Positions 61,169 through 64,000 of a stretch of 64,000 bases of DNA are shown here, piece by piece. The notes below the pieces were generated by a model that was given only the letters and a program-made list of their open reading frames with translations, was not told the origin of the DNA and did no database searches. A program made the position numbers and the translations under genes. The DNA comes from Opisthocomus hoazin (lineage: Eukaryota; Chordata; Aves; Opisthocomiformes; Opisthocomidae). The stretch's first letter is position 1. Every line of letters starts with the position of its first letter. The stretch lies in contig NC_134421.1 of the NCBI RefSeq assembly GCF_030867145.1, positions 23,877,979-23,941,978 of the forward strand. Direction: 5' to 3'.

Positions 61169-63932
61169 GTAACCAGAACTTCATTTATTCTGTCTTTCCA
61201 AAGTGCATAAATGCAGTGTCTACTGATGAGTTTTTGTTGGCCAAGAAAGTATTTATCAGACAAATCTACTCATGTGGTTGCTACTGCCTTTGGCTGATCA
61301 CCAGTTTGCTGTGCTAATAACACACTGTAGTTCATTCACCTTTTCCCTAATCTACAAATGTGGCCGAAATATTTCCTGATTAGGTTTTTGGTGGTAATCT
61401 TTGAGGGCAGGTGAAAGGTACCATGCTTCCCTTAGGTCTCCTTGCATCGCCACAAATTCTGTTGGAGATATTCCTTGCGATTTATCTGTCTGGATGAGAC
61501 ACAGAGGCAGCTGAGATAGGACATCAAACATTTCCCATTATATGAGCTTGTAAAATGCACTTTCCTGAGGTTATTTCTTATAGTAATAGATATGCTCAAT
61601 ACGAGTATTTCAGGCTATAAATGTGAGTGGTTTCTACTTCTGTTAGGAAAATAGGCAGAAGGAAGTTGAGAAGGAAAAGCACTTGAACTGAAAAACAGAG
61701 AAGTAAGATTGCTGAAGAAAAACTATTTAAATTGTTACAGTATGAGATAGTGAGATGTGTTTCTTGTACAAGCAAGGGACCCCATTTGTTGATTTACATG
61801 CCTCCTTCCCTTCCTACATTCCTGTGTTTCTCTACAATGCTAAAAGCCTACATTAATTTTAATTCCACTCTGCTCCTTAGACGTGGACACAACTTCCCTG
61901 AAGGTGATATATGGACTGTATGATTCAGGATCGAGTGCGATAAGAAGTTGAGAGAAAAATACAACATTGAAATAATAATATGGTTTCTTCTCTATTACTC
62001 AAAATATTTTAGTATTTTTTCACATACCAGGGCATAATTCATGAAAATTCATTCCTTTGAGTGATTCATGATTGCAGCAGGAGACAGGAACTAGTCTTTC
62101 ATCAAAGTGAGATCAAAATTGGATAGCAGCCTTGAAATCAAAGGACAGAGACAATTTAAGAATAAATATATCCCAAAACTAGTGAACTGAAGACACAAAA
62201 ATCATTTCAAAGTTTTCACTAAGATCAGAACGTTACAATTTGGAGGAAATAAATTTTCACATCTAAGAAGGACTGAAAACCTTGCTGCAGAGAAATTACT
62301 TTGCCTTTGGCATGCTTCCCTGTGTCATGCAAAATCAAAGCTCTTTACTTACTGATGCATTTCAGTTTTTTTGCTGACAAAGTCACCCCCACTTTTAGTC
62401 ACTAGATATTTGTACTCTCTATTTCATATTCACTAATGTCTTTCTTCGCTCTGAAAAATGAAGGCTTTATCAGTCCTACAGAAACAGTTTCCTTATCAGA
62501 AATGGGAGAGGCTATTTCATATGTGCCTTGCCACCAAGATATTCTCATTAGAATAACAGATTTCTTAGTAATGCAACGAATGTTACGTGGAACTCTCCTG
62601 TGCTACGCGCTCTCTGTGAATTCATTTGACAGTGAAGCATAGGGTAGTCCCTTTCCAAGTTTCTGAGTGAAGGATAGAGATGAGGCAAGACTCCTGTGGC
62701 TCTTTTCCAGCTGAAAGGAAAATTCAGGATGATCAATACTGCACCCAACAAGAAAAGATGCAACAGGTCCTATCACAGGTTGCTTTCTTTAGGGAAGTGT
62801 GGAATAGACAGAGTCCCAAAAGTCTTTTCATTTTGTCTTGTAAGCCTCTTTTCCAGAGCAGGATTGTCTCCCATTACTGAGCTTTTCAAACAGCCTTCTT
62901 AAAATTCATCAAGTGAAGGTCATTCATCATAGCAGTTGGAAGGAATGTTACTTTGCATATGGATGGACCTCCCTGTGAGAGCCTTTTTTCCTAGATGTTT
63001 AGCCAAAATCTTTTTTGCTTACATTCCTCTTACCATGAGGATAATGTTACCCAAAAGAAACTTAAGCATTCACAATTCCCCTAAACAAAGGAGATCTCAG
63101 GGGTCAGTGCTGTAGAAATCCAGCAGCTTTTATAGATATGTATACCAGTCTTGCAAGTTCTTTTACACACTGAATATTAGTGACGTCACTCAGGTTTTAA
63201 ACAGAATACATTTGATTTCTTGATGGTCCTTACGACTTTCCTCCCTACAATCCTGTTATTGTAAAGATGTGAACTACACAAGCGGTTCTTTGTGTAAACC
63301 CCAGTATTTATGCAAGGTCACAGGTTAGTTTTTATTATGCATAGCTTAAATGATGAGCAATACCACAGAGACCCAGTCAAACAGCAGGCTTTCATTAGAT
63401 CTAGCCTGTATGCAGTAACTCTTTAGGGTTTGATTTAAGGCCTGCATTTCCTTTTAGAGAACTCTGAATCATATCTTCAACCTTCTGAAATGCTACAGAA
63501 AAAAATGAAAGAGCATTTTCTGTTGTTGCTGTCTTCAATTTAAGATTTTAAAATTCAATTATGTGCAAAACCAAATCATTCTGTTTAACACATTTTTAGA
63601 AAAGCAAACTTTTCCAAGGTTGTGTGTTCAACTGATTTTCAGCAGGACTTCAGATGCATTCAGTGTGTTGCTCCTATTCATTTAAATGGGAATTAGGCAC
63701 CTGTACGTATTAAGGAATTGAACTAAAGCACCTGTCAGTATGTCCTTTTCAGAACGTTACCTATTGGGTACTGTAAACACTCATTCAGTGTGTAACCACC
63801 AAAATGAGGAAAGACCTAGAGGTAATTAGGGATGGATTCCTCCCACCCCTTCTATCTGGCTAAAATTAGGTGTTGCATCCCAAGACCATCCTCCAAGATG
63901 AGTATGAATCATTCTCTTGGAATATCTACTGT
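61169..63932 (+). other. EPYC: EPYC intron 2 (partial)
   Basis: Starts at the donor GTAACC. I looked for a following acidic, Ser/Thr/Pro-rich epiphycan exon and found none with a proper acceptor and frame. No RNA gene is seen. Confidence 0.6.
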
Positions 63933-64000
63933 TGTTGGTTGACCTTGGCTGGCTGCCTGGTGCCTGTCAAGCCGCCTTCTCACTCCCCCTCTTCAAAGGT
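63933..64000. mobile_element. Possible start of an avian endogenous retrovirus LTR
   Basis: The last ~70 bases change in composition to TTGACCTTGGCTGGCTGCC, then GGTGCCTGTCAAGCCGCC and CACTCCCCCTC. From memory this resembles the edge of a long terminal repeat common in bird genomes (GGCTGG...CCAGGTGCC...CTCCCCCTCCTC). The element is cut by the window end, and no viral gene is visible. Orientation and family cannot be settled here. Confidence 0.4.

Noticed and set aside
1-64000. CRISPR arrays, operons, plasmid or phage modules
   Set aside because: Nothing in the window is prokaryotic; the genes are spliced vertebrate genes and the mobile elements are CR1 and a probable avian LTR.

Overview
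The window is vertebrate, most likely avian, nuclear DNA. It is AT-rich and gene-sparse, and its coding exons are short and widely spaced with canonical GT...AG splice sites. The genes are three class II/III small leucine-rich repeat proteoglycans (SLRPs), whose sequences look very close to the chicken proteins as I remember them. Three truncated CR1 LINE tails, two of them with the typical ATTCTGTG 3' repeats, also point to a bird or other sauropsid. Lumican seems to differ from the remembered chicken protein at roughly a dozen positions, so this is probably not chicken itself; I cannot name the species.

All genes read on the + strand, in the order lumican (LUM), keratocan (KERA), epiphycan (EPYC). 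This is the known vertebrate DCN-LUM-KERA-EPYC cluster, with DCN expected upstream of base 1. Positions 1-2840 are 5' flank of LUM. LUM has a tentative non-coding exon 1 ending at 2912, coding exon 2 (6069-6945) and coding exon 3 (13324-13478); the spliced protein is 343 residues. LUM intron 2 carries a 132-bp (GGAGA)n tract. The LUM-KERA intergenic region (about 14.4-26.3 kb) holds two CR1 fragments. KERA has a TATA-type promoter near 26297, a non-coding exon 1 ending at 26402, coding exon 2 (27941-28826) and coding exon 3 (34259-34431); the protein is 352 residues. A long gene desert follows (about 35.4-60.9 kb). The first coding exon of EPYC is at 61001-61168, and the rest of that gene lies beyond base 64000. 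The last ~70 bases look like the edge of an avian endogenous retroviral LTR.

The three products are secreted extracellular-matrix proteins that bind and space collagen fibrils. Lumican and keratocan are the corneal keratan sulfate proteoglycans. Epiphycan belongs to growth-plate cartilage. LUM and KERA share the same exon design, with one large exon carrying almost all leucine-rich repeats and a phase-1 intron before the last repeat, as expected for tandem duplicates.

I see no undescribed gene system. The most unusual structure is a mosaic at 53983-54426. It combines an exact 44-bp direct copy of sequence 3.4 kb upstream, an exact 53-bp inverted copy of sequence 4.3 kb downstream, a CR1 tail, and a 61-bp near-copy of sequence 1.4 kb downstream. 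It looks like a template-switching scar. Two long palindromes (40823-40846 and 47870-47907) are also notable.
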